Origin: Annulohypoxylon bovei var. microspora
Lineage: Eukaryota > Ascomycota > Sordariomycetes > Xylariales > Hypoxylaceae
Length of the DNA: 64,000 nt
NCBI GenBank assembly: GCA_022836615.1
Contig: MU405211.1
Location: forward strand, 186,001-250,000
Reading direction: 5' to 3'
Numbering within the stretch: position 1 is the first letter of the stretch; each line of letters begins with the position of its first letter. A program made the translations under genes and the position numbers. Below, in pieces: positions 12,335-24,025 of this stretch. The notes under the pieces are model-generated. The model made no database searches. It was not told the DNA's origin and saw only the letters and a program-made list of their open reading frames with translations.

Positions 12335-14823
12335 CTATCGTTGCGGCTGGAATGGCGCGCTCGTCCTTTCCCACGTCTCATTGCAGACTCGTCGCATGAG
12401 CCTTCTAGGTGCTTGACGGCCGGTCATCAGCTCAAAGGCCCCCATGGCCATTTCGCCGACGACCTCTAAGCCATCGACGATAACCCACGAGGTGTTACCT
12501 TCTTCGCGAATCTTGCGCACTTGAACCACAAGAGGCGTTATAAGTGGCTCGTATGCTAACTATGTGACAGATTTAAGTTAGAAAACAAAAAGTACCTAAG
12601 CAATGCGTGTTATGGGAAATTTCCTACCTCAATCACCACGCCGCCAGTAGGGCTTCGCAGCCAATGCGACGGCATTCTAAAATGCACAGGCGGATTGTCG
12701 TCTGTGCCAGATGCTGGAATACAAGACAAGACTATTGTCGGTTGTTGATAACTCTCTGGCCACGGGTCGTTGGGTGAGTCGATGACGTGGCAAATTAGCT
12801 CTCCCGCGTTTTGGCGGACAAGTTTTTGTTCCACGGCATACACGTTGAAGTGCCTGGCTACCTCTTCTGCCGTTGATTTGGTCCTGTTATGGATGAAGAT
12901 CCTCCGACAACCTAGTTTAAGTAGGGCATAGACAGCTGCTCGGCCCATTCCTCCAGCTCCAATCACTAGAGCTGTAGTCCTAGAAGGCTGTACTGAGTTT
13001 CTAGGGCTAATAGCTCGACGTAAGCAAGTGACGATGGAGATCCAATCCGTGTTGTCGCCGTAAAACTTGTTAGTAGAGCCAGATCTGTTCCGAGCATTGG
13101 CGTGATCTAAGATCGAATCAGTTTCCCCACGTAGCGGCAAGAGCGTGTTTACCGCACCGATTGCAACGGCGTGGGAGCTGAGATGATCTAGATGCTGCAT
13201 GATGACAAGTTTAAAAGGTGGTGTTAACGAAGCGCCTCCGAAGCCAGGCTCGCGCTGAAGTCGGTTAAGCTCTTCAAGCGTAGTGCATCGCCTGGCGTCG
13301 AATGTGTGTGCCATCATGTGGTGCTCATACGCCGCTCGGTGCATCGATGGTGAAGCCGAGTAATAGACATTCGAGCCCGTGACGTAAAAGTTTAATGGCT
13401 GTAACCACCGCCCTTTTCGAAAAATATCACGTAGGGTACCTCGTGTTGTGCTTACGCCGACCATCTGTTCTCGAGACGACTTCTCGATCGAGTCATGCCC
13501 AACGGGGAGCATGATTTTATCCTGAAAGGGTGTCACAACGCCGAAAACCGAGAAATCGTAAGCGATGATGCAGGGCTTTGGCTCGGGTAACGCGCGGATC
13601 TTGTCTATGAAAGTTTTCCGAAGATTATCATCTCTTACCGAGGCGAACCGGGCAATGCGGACAATATGGCACCCGAGCCCCTGTGCAAATAAGTATCGTT
13701 CGAGGTAGATATCTTCAGTCCATTTCGGAGCTGCCAATCCTCTTATGATATAGTTCCCAATGAGTTTTGTCCTGCCTCGCATAGAAACAACGTTGGAGAC
13801 TAGTTCTGGACTTCTCTCGAGATCAAGACTCAGATATTCGACCCCAAGTCGAAGACCGTGGAGCATTAATTCGAGATCCATGGCGTCTCGTTCTTCTATC
13901 GGCCTCTTGCGTTCCTCCCGGGGGTTCTCTTCTACATTATATATGATCGGGATATCTAGTTTGCGGCGGATTAAGGCAACTTGGGTGGCAATAATATCGA
14001 GGACATTGCTAGGCCAAGTGTCAATAATCAACTCTAACGCGTCACCAGGAGCTTCTATTGTAGTTAGATCAATGTCCAAGTTGATCAGTGTAGAGAGCCG
14101 TATGTTGAAGACGAACGAGAGGCCTCGGTACTCTGGGGGGATGGCCTTCAAGGAGAAAGGATTTGCAACCCAGGATCGTGTTAGGCCATGACCGAAGATG
14201 TGATCAAGAAATGTCTTGAAGTCTTGCTTCGCTTCCACAAGCTTGGCGGTGCTCGTGGTTGCAGAACGAAGCAGACTATTCTCCGTGATCTGACCTTCGC
14301 CACTAGAATCATAGAGGTTGAAGTACTCAAAGTTGGCAAAATCACGATGACTTTGATCCGTGACAAGAAGACGCTCTGCATCTGCTACGGGTAGCCCCAG
14401 TAGCTTGTACAGATCCTCCTTGTCACGATGGATATAAATGATAGGATTCGTTTCGACGTAGCCTTTGAGCAGTTCCCCTATATCCGGCGACAACGTGCCT
14501 GTCCCGCACTCTATGACACAGTTGGTCTGGTTCAGGCTAAGTACGCGGGCGAGTACAATTGCCATCTGTTGGCTAAAGGTCTCTCGGCCATATTTTTGTA
14601 AGAATGTTGCTCTCGTACATCCGGTCGACTGTTCAAAAGAGTGATCCTCTGTAACAAGCCGACGACCAAGATGCTTGGCAGCGATGAAGCCTAACGTTCG
14701 TTTTCCGGCGCCACGACATCCTACCAAGATGATTGATGAGTCGGTAGAAAATATCCTACGTTTACTCTTCGATGTAGGTGTAACCGAGCCACCGGGAGCC
14801 GAACTGAATTCTATTCCTTCCAT
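12335..14823 (-). CDS. qutR: QutR/QA-1S-type AROM-like transcriptional repressor
   Basis: Homologue of the quinate-pathway repressor, a protein built from the last three domains of the pentafunctional AROM enzyme. Exons 14823-12628 and 12559-12335 join across a 68-bp phase-0 intron to give 806 aa. Order: shikimate-kinase-like (about 30-200), dehydroquinase-like (about 230-480), shikimate-dehydrogenase-like (about 490-806, with GDNTDW and GAGGMGRAAVY). Catalysis looks lost. The P-loop reads GCRGAGKR, with Arg in place of Ser/Thr. The dehydroquinase His region (usually SHHD or SWHD) reads LIGNYIIRG, and the Schiff-base Lys position reads HIVRIAR. Known relatives bind the activator QutA/QA-1F and are relieved by pathway intermediates. 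No quinate enzymes sit nearby, so its target here is unknown. Confidence 0.9.
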
Positions 14824-15827
14824 CCCAACGTCGGCTTTGAGGTGGATCGTGAGGATCGGATTTAGATAAATTTGGACTAGAAAGCTGAGTCTTAAGACAA
14901 CTTAGTCTTCCTGCTCAAACATTCCTACTCTGTTCGATAATATGAGTTGGCACCGTGATGCGATGGCGATTGACTAATGAAGAGGTGACAGTAATGTGTC
15001 GATTGAGACTGGTCTCACCACTGTTTGTTGAAAACAGATGTGATGAGATTGCCTGGGAATATCTGTATTGAAATACTTAGGGGCTTAGCAAGATTATGAA
15101 AGACGCTGGCATGATCCTATTTACTATTCATAGAGTAAATCATACGAGAGTTCTTTCATTACTCAATTGACAACGAATGAGGTTGAGCCCATGTGGTGAT
15201 TTGGTTTAGTCTTGGTTCATACTGGTGTGAGATTGCTGGCCTATGAGATTGCGTCGGCACGGCAAGGGGATCGGCAATAAGTTAAAGAAAGTTACTCCTG
15301 TCATATACAAGCCACGAATTTCCTGCATGAAGCCACATTTTACCTATCATTACCCACCTCTGCCACCTATGATACTTGAACCCTGATCCTAGCATGTATT
15401 GAGGTACATATATCATGTAGGTATGTACCGTTCAGGGTATGCACGGCCGGCTTTAACCCCGCGTTGACAAGGGGGTGATTGGCTTGCGTATTTCCAACGT
15501 TCTAAAACGCCAATTCAATGTTCATCTCACAACCGTCCCCAATTGTGACACAGCTACGCAAAACTTTCGTTATTTCTAAATCCTCGATATACCTAGTAGT
15601 CTAAAAAGCCTCGATGTACTCTTACTTCCGACTTCATACGAATTGAGGCTCTCATGACGTCACCTTAAACGAGATTGGGGGAAAAGGAGTTGGAAATTCT
15701 CCATCGTACTTTTTTCCCTTTTTGAAAGGAGGTGTGTACGGTATGTCTTACTCTACTAAGCTACATGTTTAGGCTGGAGGTTGGTGTGGAACTAACGGTC
15801 TCTATCTTGAAGGTTATTGTGGAGGCG
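14824..15827. promoter_or_regulatory. Divergent promoter region between repressor and Zn2Cys6 factor
   Basis: One kilobase separates the start codons of two divergent regulatory genes, so both promoters must lie here. A C/T-rich and A-rich stretch precedes the zinc-cluster gene. I saw no clear GGATAA-N4-TTATCC (QutA-type) site. Any shared control element remains to be defined. Confidence 0.5.
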
Positions 15828-17015
15828 ATGAGTGATGCTGAGAGTGATGACGCCAGGCGAGCGTTGAAGAAACGCAAGGCTAGTCGTGCTTGCGACCGCT
15901 GTAATTCGCAACACCAACCTTGCGACAATGCCACCCCCAAATGCAGCGTATGCGTACGCGCAGGCACCGAGTGTACTTATAACAGGCCGGTACGCAAAAG
16001 GGGCCCTCGTAGCGGGTACACCGGTCAGAATGGCGAACGTCTATGGGCCGTAATCCTACAAGCTCGGCCCGAGCTCGAGGACATCGTCTTGCAAGTCCTA
16101 CGCGGCGGTACATACGGCAGTACTGGAGTCACTAATCTCGACTACTTCAGGAATAACGACAACCAGGCCGAACTTGTCAACTCGTTCAATGAGAGCCGGC
16201 TGGGTAGATTTCTGCAGAATGGAGAATCTCCTGATCTGCTCCTACCCCCTATTAATCAACATGTTTCGCCGATGATTTCCCAAATACGCAGTGAAATGGG
16301 CTTCGCCCAATCCACAAATTCTCGTCGCCAGCAAGACGTGATTAAGAGTATGTCTGGTCAATCAAACCTCTCAGCTTCGATTTCACAAGCTTGTCCGGTG
16401 AATCCACACGGCGCGCCTCAAGATCCTGGTGATATATACATCCAGAGCGAGGATATCCGAAGACGTGTATTTCATAATCAAACCCAGATAAATAGTTATT
16501 TCTTGGGCCTCCCTGAAGACTTGTCCCAGGATTGTAGCACGAATCATACACCATCGAATCTGACCGCTGCCCAAGGCACTACAGCCTTTGGATCAAATGG
16601 CTCTGTGGATGGTTACGGAGCTAGTACACATCAGACGAACGATCGTTCAGTATTAGACAGAAGAATGAGCGTTGACCCATCAGTACATGTCTCTGAGCAC
16701 TCACGGCCTTCTGAATTGAACAACATACCCAATACGCCCCTTGGAAATAACGAATTTCATCTAGATGAAACTTCTCGATGGTAAGCCGACTCTTATACGT
16801 CTTGGCCATATCTAATCTGAAGTAGGCTCGACTCAACTCCATTTGACACGCTGCGAAATCTCGGGTTTGCTCCCGGTGAGCGGATGGCAGAAGATTTCCT
16901 CGAGCTGTGCGAGAATCCGGATCCCGTTGACAACACCCCGGCCACCTCAGCCGACCAAGATGAGGACGAAGAGTCTATCTGGCGCCGACTAGTCATGCGA
17001 GGGAGGTTTATATGA
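15828..17015 (+). CDS. Zn2Cys6 transcription factor, short form
   Basis: Nuclear DNA-binding protein of 380 aa. Exons 15828-16780 and 16826-17015 are joined by a 45-bp intron (GTAAGC donor). The zinc cluster is complete: Cys22, Cys25, Cys32, Cys39, Cys42 and Cys49, spaced CX2CX6CX6CX2CX6C. It is preceded by a basic KKRKASR segment and followed by RPVRKRGPRSGYTG. The remainder is Ser/Asn/Gln-rich and ends in an acidic stretch with ESIWRRLVMRGRFI. There is no fungal-specific middle homology region, so it is shorter than typical zinc-cluster activators such as QutA (about 800 aa). An in-frame ATG 32 codons upstream (15732) exists, but that extension looks like leader sequence. It is divergent from the QutR-like gene, which suggests a local regulatory role. 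Confidence 0.88.
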
Positions 17016-18963
17016 GAATGACCTTAGTCTCACCTCTCGCAATAGAGCTGAGAGACTTGTCTCAGACTCCCCTAGCATCGATAAATCCCCGGTGGTCGAA
17101 AGCTAGGCGCATTATACATCCTTAAATTTGAAACGACATGTGAAGACTGTAATGCCCTACTTTGTCAGGAGTCATTAGTCTGACTGCTAATCCGTCTCTA
17201 GGTTTCGAGTCGTGTCGTCTCCCCTTTAAAGTAGCTTGTGAGGGGTTACATTTACAATTATCCTGGTCTGGATTTTTTCATGAAAGATCGCCCTCTCAGT
17301 GAGGATTTCGCGCTTATTGACTGCTACACAGTCTGAGCGACCCAATCTACGGACCATGTGGTTAGCAAGCTGTTCAAAATTTGATGATCAGCTATTACGA
17401 TCGTGGCAGGCAATTTGATTAACAGAGCAATCGGCATCTTTGAATATCCAGATGTCTATTTGGTTATAGCTCTTGCTGTTTGAGGCCCAGTTGTTCATGT
17501 TTAGAGCAAGGAAAGCTCACAGCCCTTATCGAAATGAAACAAATCAATGCTACAACTCTTGATTTCTAGTGATACCTACCCAGTGATTTTTGATCGAAGA
17601 AAATGCGCGAAGCTTCCATTGGAACCTATCAAACGTAAGAGACTTCCTGGTACTAAGCTACCGCCACAATTTTCAGATATTCAGGTACACAAGCGAGTGT
17701 GGGGGATCTAATATCACATCCTCCAAGTAATATTCATAACCCTTTAGCATATGCATATATTTGCTTGGTAGTCGCTTGTTAATTTAGCGCCTAACTCATC
17801 CTCCCTCCAAAGACATAACGTTGTGATTCTAAGCACTCAAGTATCTAGTTAGGCACTTAAGAAAGGACATCAATATTCTTACATCTATGTTATTTTCGGC
17901 CGCCATGAAGTGATATAAAACTTATATATACCGGTACCTAGGTATTCATAATTACCTAAGCGTGAGTTATTAGAGATTGGCTCTTTAGAGATTACTCTGT
18001 GAGACACCTGCTGACACCTGCCCAAAACGTCTAATTTGTTAACGTTATTTTATCTTTCAAGTACACACCAATTTAGGGAATTATAATTATATAATAAATG
18101 TTATAATTAGGTTTAGCCTTACAAATTTCCTGGAATACTTTTAATTCAAAATTATAATTTTTATATTTGTAAATAAACAGCTGTATAAGATCAAGCCTGA
18201 AAGTGACTTACTTTTGTATTGAATTTAATATGTGGGGTGATGTATCATTCATACCTCAATATGATCATTTCTTTGCTACACCCATGAGCGCCTTATATGT
18301 AATCAAACTTGTATCAATATCAAGAGCAATAAACACTAAATGAGAGGAAGTCTTTTTATCTCTATGGACTTTTGTATAGGTGGAGTTATTCAAGTATGAA
18401 AATATAGTGTTTTGATGAAAAAGGAGGTCTTGATGATTAGCGCAGCTGACTGACAACTGATGGCAGCTGCTGAGCTGAGTAATCTCCAAGTATGTAAGTA
18501 AAACAGAACTCAATCTCTAAATGACTTGGGCTTTAACAATGCTTGTGGTATATTTAAATGAATGACGACCGATTAGCCATGCTCTGGTTTATAAGGTTAT
18601 GTGTTTACACTTGGATTGTTCAAATCTATAGTTCGTTTGAAACTATGAGTTATGATTTAATCACAGAATTCCAGTCCACATGATGAAGCCAGCCCCGTAG
18701 GCGATTCTCAATTATGTTTTTGATAACCCTTTAGTACACTATTCACTAATCATGGGAGGTCTTATGACCGATAATTCAACACTGCCTTAGAACAGTAGTT
18801 GGACAAGGCAGGTCTGAGGTTTGATGATGTTGGGTTGTAAACTTTTGGCTCGTATTATTAGGTAATTTCCAATATACGCTTACTAATCATGGATACAAAT
18901 ACATCAAGTTGGGGATAACACAGTCTGGAACCAACAAGTACTTTCTCAATTGAGACTGAATGC
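17016..18963. other. AT-rich intergenic region
   Basis: About 1.9 kb of very AT-rich DNA, especially 18050-18200, with no frame above 85 codons that has a recognisable domain. A GGTACCTAGGTA patch lies near 17931. No terminal repeats or tRNA boxes were found. Confidence 0.5.
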
Positions 18964-20146
18964 TTAATCCTTTGGTAAAAACTCCCCGGGGAGTGCGGGA
19001 CCTATTGCGTATCTGATCAGCGATGTCTTTGAAGATGCACACATGAGAAGGTAGGCTACTCACCCCACACGTGTAGGCCACCCGGCCCAGCTTGTGAATG
19101 GTGTGTCGGCTCTGAAGCATTTACTAGATCGCCGTCGACGTAATGCTCCATGATGAGACTGAACGGGTCGTACCTTAAGGATAGTTAGTTTAAGTGACAC
19201 AGTTGAAGAGGAAAAGAGCCGAAACGCATACCAGTAGTCGAATATCTGGCTCCCGAGGACATGTCTTCCGACGCCCCAGCAGTTCTTGTAGCCCTTCTCC
19301 CGCAGCCAGTCGTGGCCGAGGACCTGAGTATCGAAGTCGTGTGTCTCGAATGAGGAGTGGTGAACTCGGTAGGTGGCTCCCTCGGCGAAGAAGAAGACGT
19401 GGTGGTCTACTTCCTCATCACCCCTATTCAATCGGTAGAACACTGTCCGGTCGACGTTTTCGGCGTCGTGAACGAGCTGTAATAATGTGAGTGTTCTGCT
19501 GTATGAATATGCAAAGACGTTCATACATCACTAGCCAAGAAGTTGAAGTATTTGCTGTAGAATGCGTGAGCTTTCGCGAAGTTCGTCGTCCTCACACCGA
19601 AGTGGCCGAACTTGTGTACTGGGGCGGGTCGCTTCTGGAACCGCTGGAACTTGTTGACGGCTCGATTCTTTTCGGTAGGCTATATATTGGTTAGTATTAG
19701 GCTATAACAGTGGAGTTGTGACTTCTCACGTAGTTCATGGGTTCGTGTGGCAGGGGAATGTCCAACATCGGGACAAGTTCTTGGCCCCACACGAGATGAA
19801 ATGGGAATCCATCGACTGGGTCATAGAATGTCACACACTTGCCGCCACCAGGCGCATCTGTAAGTTCGTAAATCTTAGTCGCCTTTGGAATTATCTCAGT
19901 CGCGATTTTTAGGTCCTCCTCTGATTCGACGACGAAGGCCGCGCCTCCAAATTCGGGCTTATCTGACTTGGAGGCGCATAGCACCCACGGATCTGTTCCG
20001 TACCCCCGGAAATAGATCTTCTCATCTGACACTCGCTTCTCTTCGGTGAAGCCAAAGTCCTTTAGGAAAGTCACTGCCGTATCGAGATCCGGATACTTGT
20101 AGTACACGTGGGCTAATTTCACGAGCTGGATTTTCCTTTCCGCCAT
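18964..20146 (-). CDS. Extradiol-type (vicinal oxygen chelate) dioxygenase
   Basis: Likely Fe(II)-dependent ring-cleaving dioxygenase of the glyoxalase/VOC fold, resembling catechol 2,3-dioxygenase and trihydroxytoluene oxygenase proteins. Five exons (20146-19730, 19679-19527, 19476-19232, 19173-19064, 19001-18964) give 320 aa. The N-terminal module begins KLAHVYYKYPDLDTAV; the C-terminal module begins HKFGHFGVRTTNF. Candidate metal ligands are His165 (FGHFG), His229 or His230 (RVHHSSFE) and Glu281 (LIMEHY), the expected His-His-Glu set. The last exon is tiny and supplies PALPGEFLPKD after HVWG; without that splice the protein would end two codons after Trp. No signal peptide, so cytosolic. 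The substrate is unknown; a catechol is the family expectation. Confidence 0.88.
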
Positions 20147-21386
20147 ATTGAATGCTGAATACTCGTCGTCTTGCTTCTTAGGCCAGCCAGTGGTTGTTAA
20201 GGCTAAATTATATCGGAGTTGGTAGATCTCTCTTGGGAATAGGTAGGTACAAATGAAGTCACAAGATGGCTAACAACCAACAATTCGTGACGGCGAGGCG
20301 CCCTCATATTATATACGATATAGGATACGGGCGTGTGAAACAGATAAAACCGGGGTAGTGTGTGGAGGAGTCCGTCCGCAAGCAAAGCGGCGAATCAATG
20401 TCCCTAGCTATAGGCGGTCATACGGACGCTTCTACACAGGTTGGTGGCATGGTAGCTCGAAGACTATCGAAAGCACAGCTAGCTTTCCATTGCTTCAGCT
20501 AGACATATTCCAGACAGCCAGAAGGTGTGACAAGACCATTCCCCTCAGCCGCGGCCCCGCATGGATGTTAATGTTTCTGCCATGGAACACATTCGGCAGT
20601 TCACATTTTGCTGGTAGAATGTGGGTGCTCACCCCCTAAGATCCCGAACTACGAACGTTTGGGACGAGCTACTTGAGCTAAACCCCTGTAAGGGAGCTGT
20701 CGAGACTCTTGAATGCCTGGCATCCATTGCGTGGTTTTGATGCCAAGGTCTCAGCGTATGCATATTATGCGGAGAGAGGCAGATGGAGCTTGATGGGGGG
20801 GTTGATTTAACTGGATCTGCTTATTGTAGCATTAGAAATTGATTCAGGGACACATAATGCTCAGCTAATTATTCCGGTTCGCGTATCGGCTCTTTGATAT
20901 ACAAAAGTTGGAGACTTTGGAGATGTGGGGACGAAATTAGGACCACCTGGACCACGAGGATTACAAATTTGGAGAAGGAGAGGCGTCACCAGCCGGCAGA
21001 GAGGGGGGTGACGTAGCTGACGGACCGGCAGAGGAAAGGACTCCGAATTGGAAAAGCGGGAAGAAGGCGGGGAATTAGTACTCTCCGAGATTCCATGATC
21101 ATAGGAGGAAAGCACAATCGGTATCGGCCTTAATAATATGACCGGTGGCTGCGGTTGGCATCTACATGTTAGGTAAACCTAGTCAATTTTAATCGATATT
21201 AGTTACCTGAAGTTCTTACCAAATTTATACGTCATCGAAGGTCATACCTCGGTAGACTCTTAGCCCTATTCTCTACATACTCTCTACTCTCTACTACCCC
21301 CTAGATCACGAATCGGTACCGAGGTCGCATTGATCGATTCCTTCCGTCCCGAACTTCCCGGACCCCGCCCCCCAACCGCATCCAAG
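20147..21386. other. Divergent intergenic region
   Basis: Upstream DNA for both the dioxygenase (minus) and MDP-1 (plus). It includes purine-rich and G-rich stretches at 20880-21080 and a CT-rich run (CTCTACTCTCTACTACC) just before MDP-1 that looks like a fungal promoter pyrimidine tract. The small frames here have no domains. Confidence 0.5.
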
Positions 21387-22070
21387 ATGATCAGGAAGCT
21401 CTCCAAGCAGCCCACCCTGCCGCTCAACGACCCAGCAGCGCTGCCAGCCATCCTCAGCGACGGGCAGCCGCTGCCGCGCGCCGTGGTGTTCGACCTCGAC
21501 TACACGCTGTGGCCGTTCTGGGTCGACACGCACGTGTACCCGCCGCTGCGGGCCGCGAACCCCGAGCGCAGCTCCTGCGTCGACAAGGTCGGCGAGACCT
21601 TCGCCTTCTACGCCCACGTGCCCGCCATCCTGCACGGGCTCGCGCTCGCCGGCGTCAAGCTCGGCGTCGCGAGCCGCACCCACGCCCCCGACCTCGGCCG
21701 CGAGATGCTGAAGCTGCTGCAGGTGCCGCCGGCCGCCGCTCTGCTCGAGGAGAGCAGCGTGGATGCCGTCCTAGGCGCGGCGGCAGCCGGGGGTGCGAGC
21801 GGTGCGGGGAGCAAGAAGGACAAGGTTCGCAAGGCGTTCGACTTCTTCGACGCCGGGCTCGAGATCTATCCCAGTAGCAAGATTCAGCATTTCAAGGCGC
21901 TGGGAAAGAGGACCGGGATCCCGCATTCTGAGATGCTGTTTTTCGATGACGAGAGCAGGAATAGGGACACGGAGTCCTTAGGCGTGACGATGTGGCTGGT
22001 TAGGGATGGGGTTACATGGAATGAGGTCGTCGAGGGGATTAAGGAATGGAGGAGACGAAAGGGGGTTTGA
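21387..22070 (+). CDS. Magnesium-dependent phosphatase-1 (HAD superfamily)
   Basis: Soluble HAD phosphatase of the MDP-1 family, which acts on protein phosphotyrosine in vitro and on sugar or advanced-glycation phosphates. Single exon, 227 aa. Motif I is VVFDLDYTLWPFW (Asp36 nucleophile, Asp38 acid/base, Thr40), and WPFWVDTH is typical of MDP-1. Motif II is GVASRTH. The motif III/IV region ends in MLFFDDESRNRD. An Ala/Gly-rich insert sits near residues 120-145. The ATG at 21387 is chosen: frame-extending codons further upstream lack an ATG. Very high GC at third positions, like BUD13, marks this as a core gene inside the accessory stretch. Confidence 0.93.
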   Translation: MIRKLSKQPTLPLNDPAALPAILSDGQPLPRAVVFDLDYTLWPFWVDTHVYPPLRAANPERSSCVDKVGETFAFYAHVPAILHGLALAGVKLGVASRTHAPDLGREMLKLLQVPPAAALLEESSVDAVLGAAAAGGASGAGSKKDKVRKAFDFFDAGLEIYPSSKIQHFKALGKRTGIPHSEMLFFDDESRNRDTESLGVTMWLVRDGVTWNEVVEGIKEWRRRKGV

Positions 22071-22502
22071 TTTTAATCCTTAACAAAGGCTGTGGCGTTT
22101 CAAGGACTGACAGAAGGTTAAATTATAGCGGATAGAGCATAAACGGCGAGGGTTACGATAGAGCACAAACTAAGGTTTAGACTGAGGTTAAGACTACGGG
22201 CGTTAGGAGTTCAGGTCGTTATATTCACTCCCTATGTCAGAAAAATATATATCCTATTCATGCTAGATCCACCAAAATAAGTACAAACGCAGACCATATT
22301 CCCACGATTATGCGCCAATATACCCTAATAGGAGGATGCTATAGAATTCAAAATAAACCTCAGAAAATTCCATTAGCCGGCGTAACACATGTATGGCAAA
22401 CATGTGCTTGTGTCTATATCTTCAGCAGTTCTATATCCAAACTTCGCAATGGGTATTTCAAGTTTGATCTCGAGAAAGTCGTTTGCAGGTCCTTTATAAA
22501 CA
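22071..22502. other. Convergent intergenic region
   Basis: Tail-to-tail spacer between MDP-1 and the CRAL-TRIO gene, AT-rich towards 22240-22400. No gene or repeat was recognised. Confidence 0.5.
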
Positions 22503-24025
22503 TTATTCGGCTACTGACAGTGCCGCAATGCTTGCTGTCGGAACTTCGCCGTTTAGAGCAGTTTTCTCAGCAATCGGCGTCACGGAGGTCTCCTCACCTT
22601 CCGTCGCGTCGTCGGTCTGCGATACTTCAACAGAAGCAAGGGTATCCGCGGCGGATTTAGGGGGGTAGGCTTTTGTGATAGTGCAGACACGTTCTTTTCT
22701 GTCCGTCTCGCCTTTACTGCCCACCGCAAGACATTCGACTCGCTTGCCGTCGTCGATAGGGCGCCAGTACAGCGGGCCTGGAGGGAAAGTGGTATGGCCG
22801 TTTTCCCACTGGCATATCCGCTTGATCTCATCGCCCCAAGCAGGCTCGTCGAAGAAGTCCCACTCTAACTCGCCGCCGTAGTGCTTGGGGATATCTTTTA
22901 TGTCCATGAATGATGTTAACACGGGAAGAACATCGTGGTCAGAAAGAATAAAAATCTTGGATACTGTTATGGGATCAAACCAACGTTTGACCCAGCCCCA
23001 GACGGTCGAGAAGAATATTGGAGCTCCGATAATGAATATTCCTAGTTATCTATGTTAACACGTCTTCGTTACAGAATACATCATGTAGGAATTTGCGGAC
23101 GCACGATCAAGAGTCTCAGGGTAATGCGCGGTCGCAAGCTGACTCGCCGCCTGCATATGAGCCTTTAAGTTCCAGAACATGCGCAGACTGACGTGGGAGA
23201 TATCGACGATGTTGGTACTAAGAGTAATTGGAGTGTCGGGATATGGACGGTCGGTACACTCAGACGATAGTAATTGTACGAATCTCGTCAGATTCTCGTA
23301 CAACGCGAAAAGTTGGAGCAGCTTAGGAGGTGTCTTGCCATCCGTCTTTGCCCTGCTGAATGTCGTCTCGGTGGACTTCTCATATTTGGATACTGCGTGG
23401 GAGTCTAGATGTCGGATCTGGAATACATAGATTGGGATACCTCTGGTAGGATGTCAATTCATCTTGTGCCAGCGCTTTCGTGGAGACTAGGTAGGTAGGT
23501 ATGTAATACGCACCGTTTATCACGTCGCCCGGTGAATCGAGGATACTATATTGATAGCAACAGATAAGTGCTCTGTGCCAAGTGAGTTTGCGGGGTTCTT
23601 CGATGTAACATACAAGTTTCCTAGTCGCTTCGAACGAGTCGATGTCGATGGTATCGTAGAGTACATCAACCTGGTTTGCGCTACGGAACTTCTCCGTCTC
23701 ACTGAATTGCCCGTACGCGTCTTCGGGAACCCATTTTCGCGCTCGGAGGTATCGACTGCAAGTTGCGACAAAAATTAGAACCAGCACTCAACGCGAATCT
23801 AGGGATGGACCTTGGAACTGGTTTGTTTACATACAGGAGCGTGGGATCGTCGTGAGACGGCGGATTGCCCGGTTTATATAACCCTTTCTCCTCTATAAGA
23901 GTTTTGAATTCTACTAGAGCGTGCTCCTCGTGCTCGGTGAGATGGCCAAGATGTCCACTCGGATAACCATGCTCGACGGCCCCAGACGAGGGGACTCGGT
24001 GCATGGAAGAGGAGTGCTTGGTCAT
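22503..24025 (-). CDS. Sec14-like CRAL-TRIO lipid-transfer protein
   Basis: Likely phosphatidylinositol/phosphatidylcholine transfer protein of the Sec14 family, cytosolic or Golgi-associated. Five exons (24025-23835, 23755-23614, 23545-23514, 23442-23105, 23041-22503) give 413 aa with frame kept at every junction. Exon 2 opens with RYLRARKWVPEDAY, the CRAL-TRIO N-terminal signature. The lipid-binding domain runs from YPRFTGRRDKRGIPIYVF through IVDISHVSLRMFWNLK and HYPETLDRIFIIGAP to the ITVSKIFIL and IPKHYGGELEW end. Exon 3 is only 32 bp. A C-terminal tail of ~100 residues, acidic and Ala/Thr-rich, extends beyond yeast Sec14 (about 300 aa). The start is the first ATG of the frame in exon 1. 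Confidence 0.92.
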
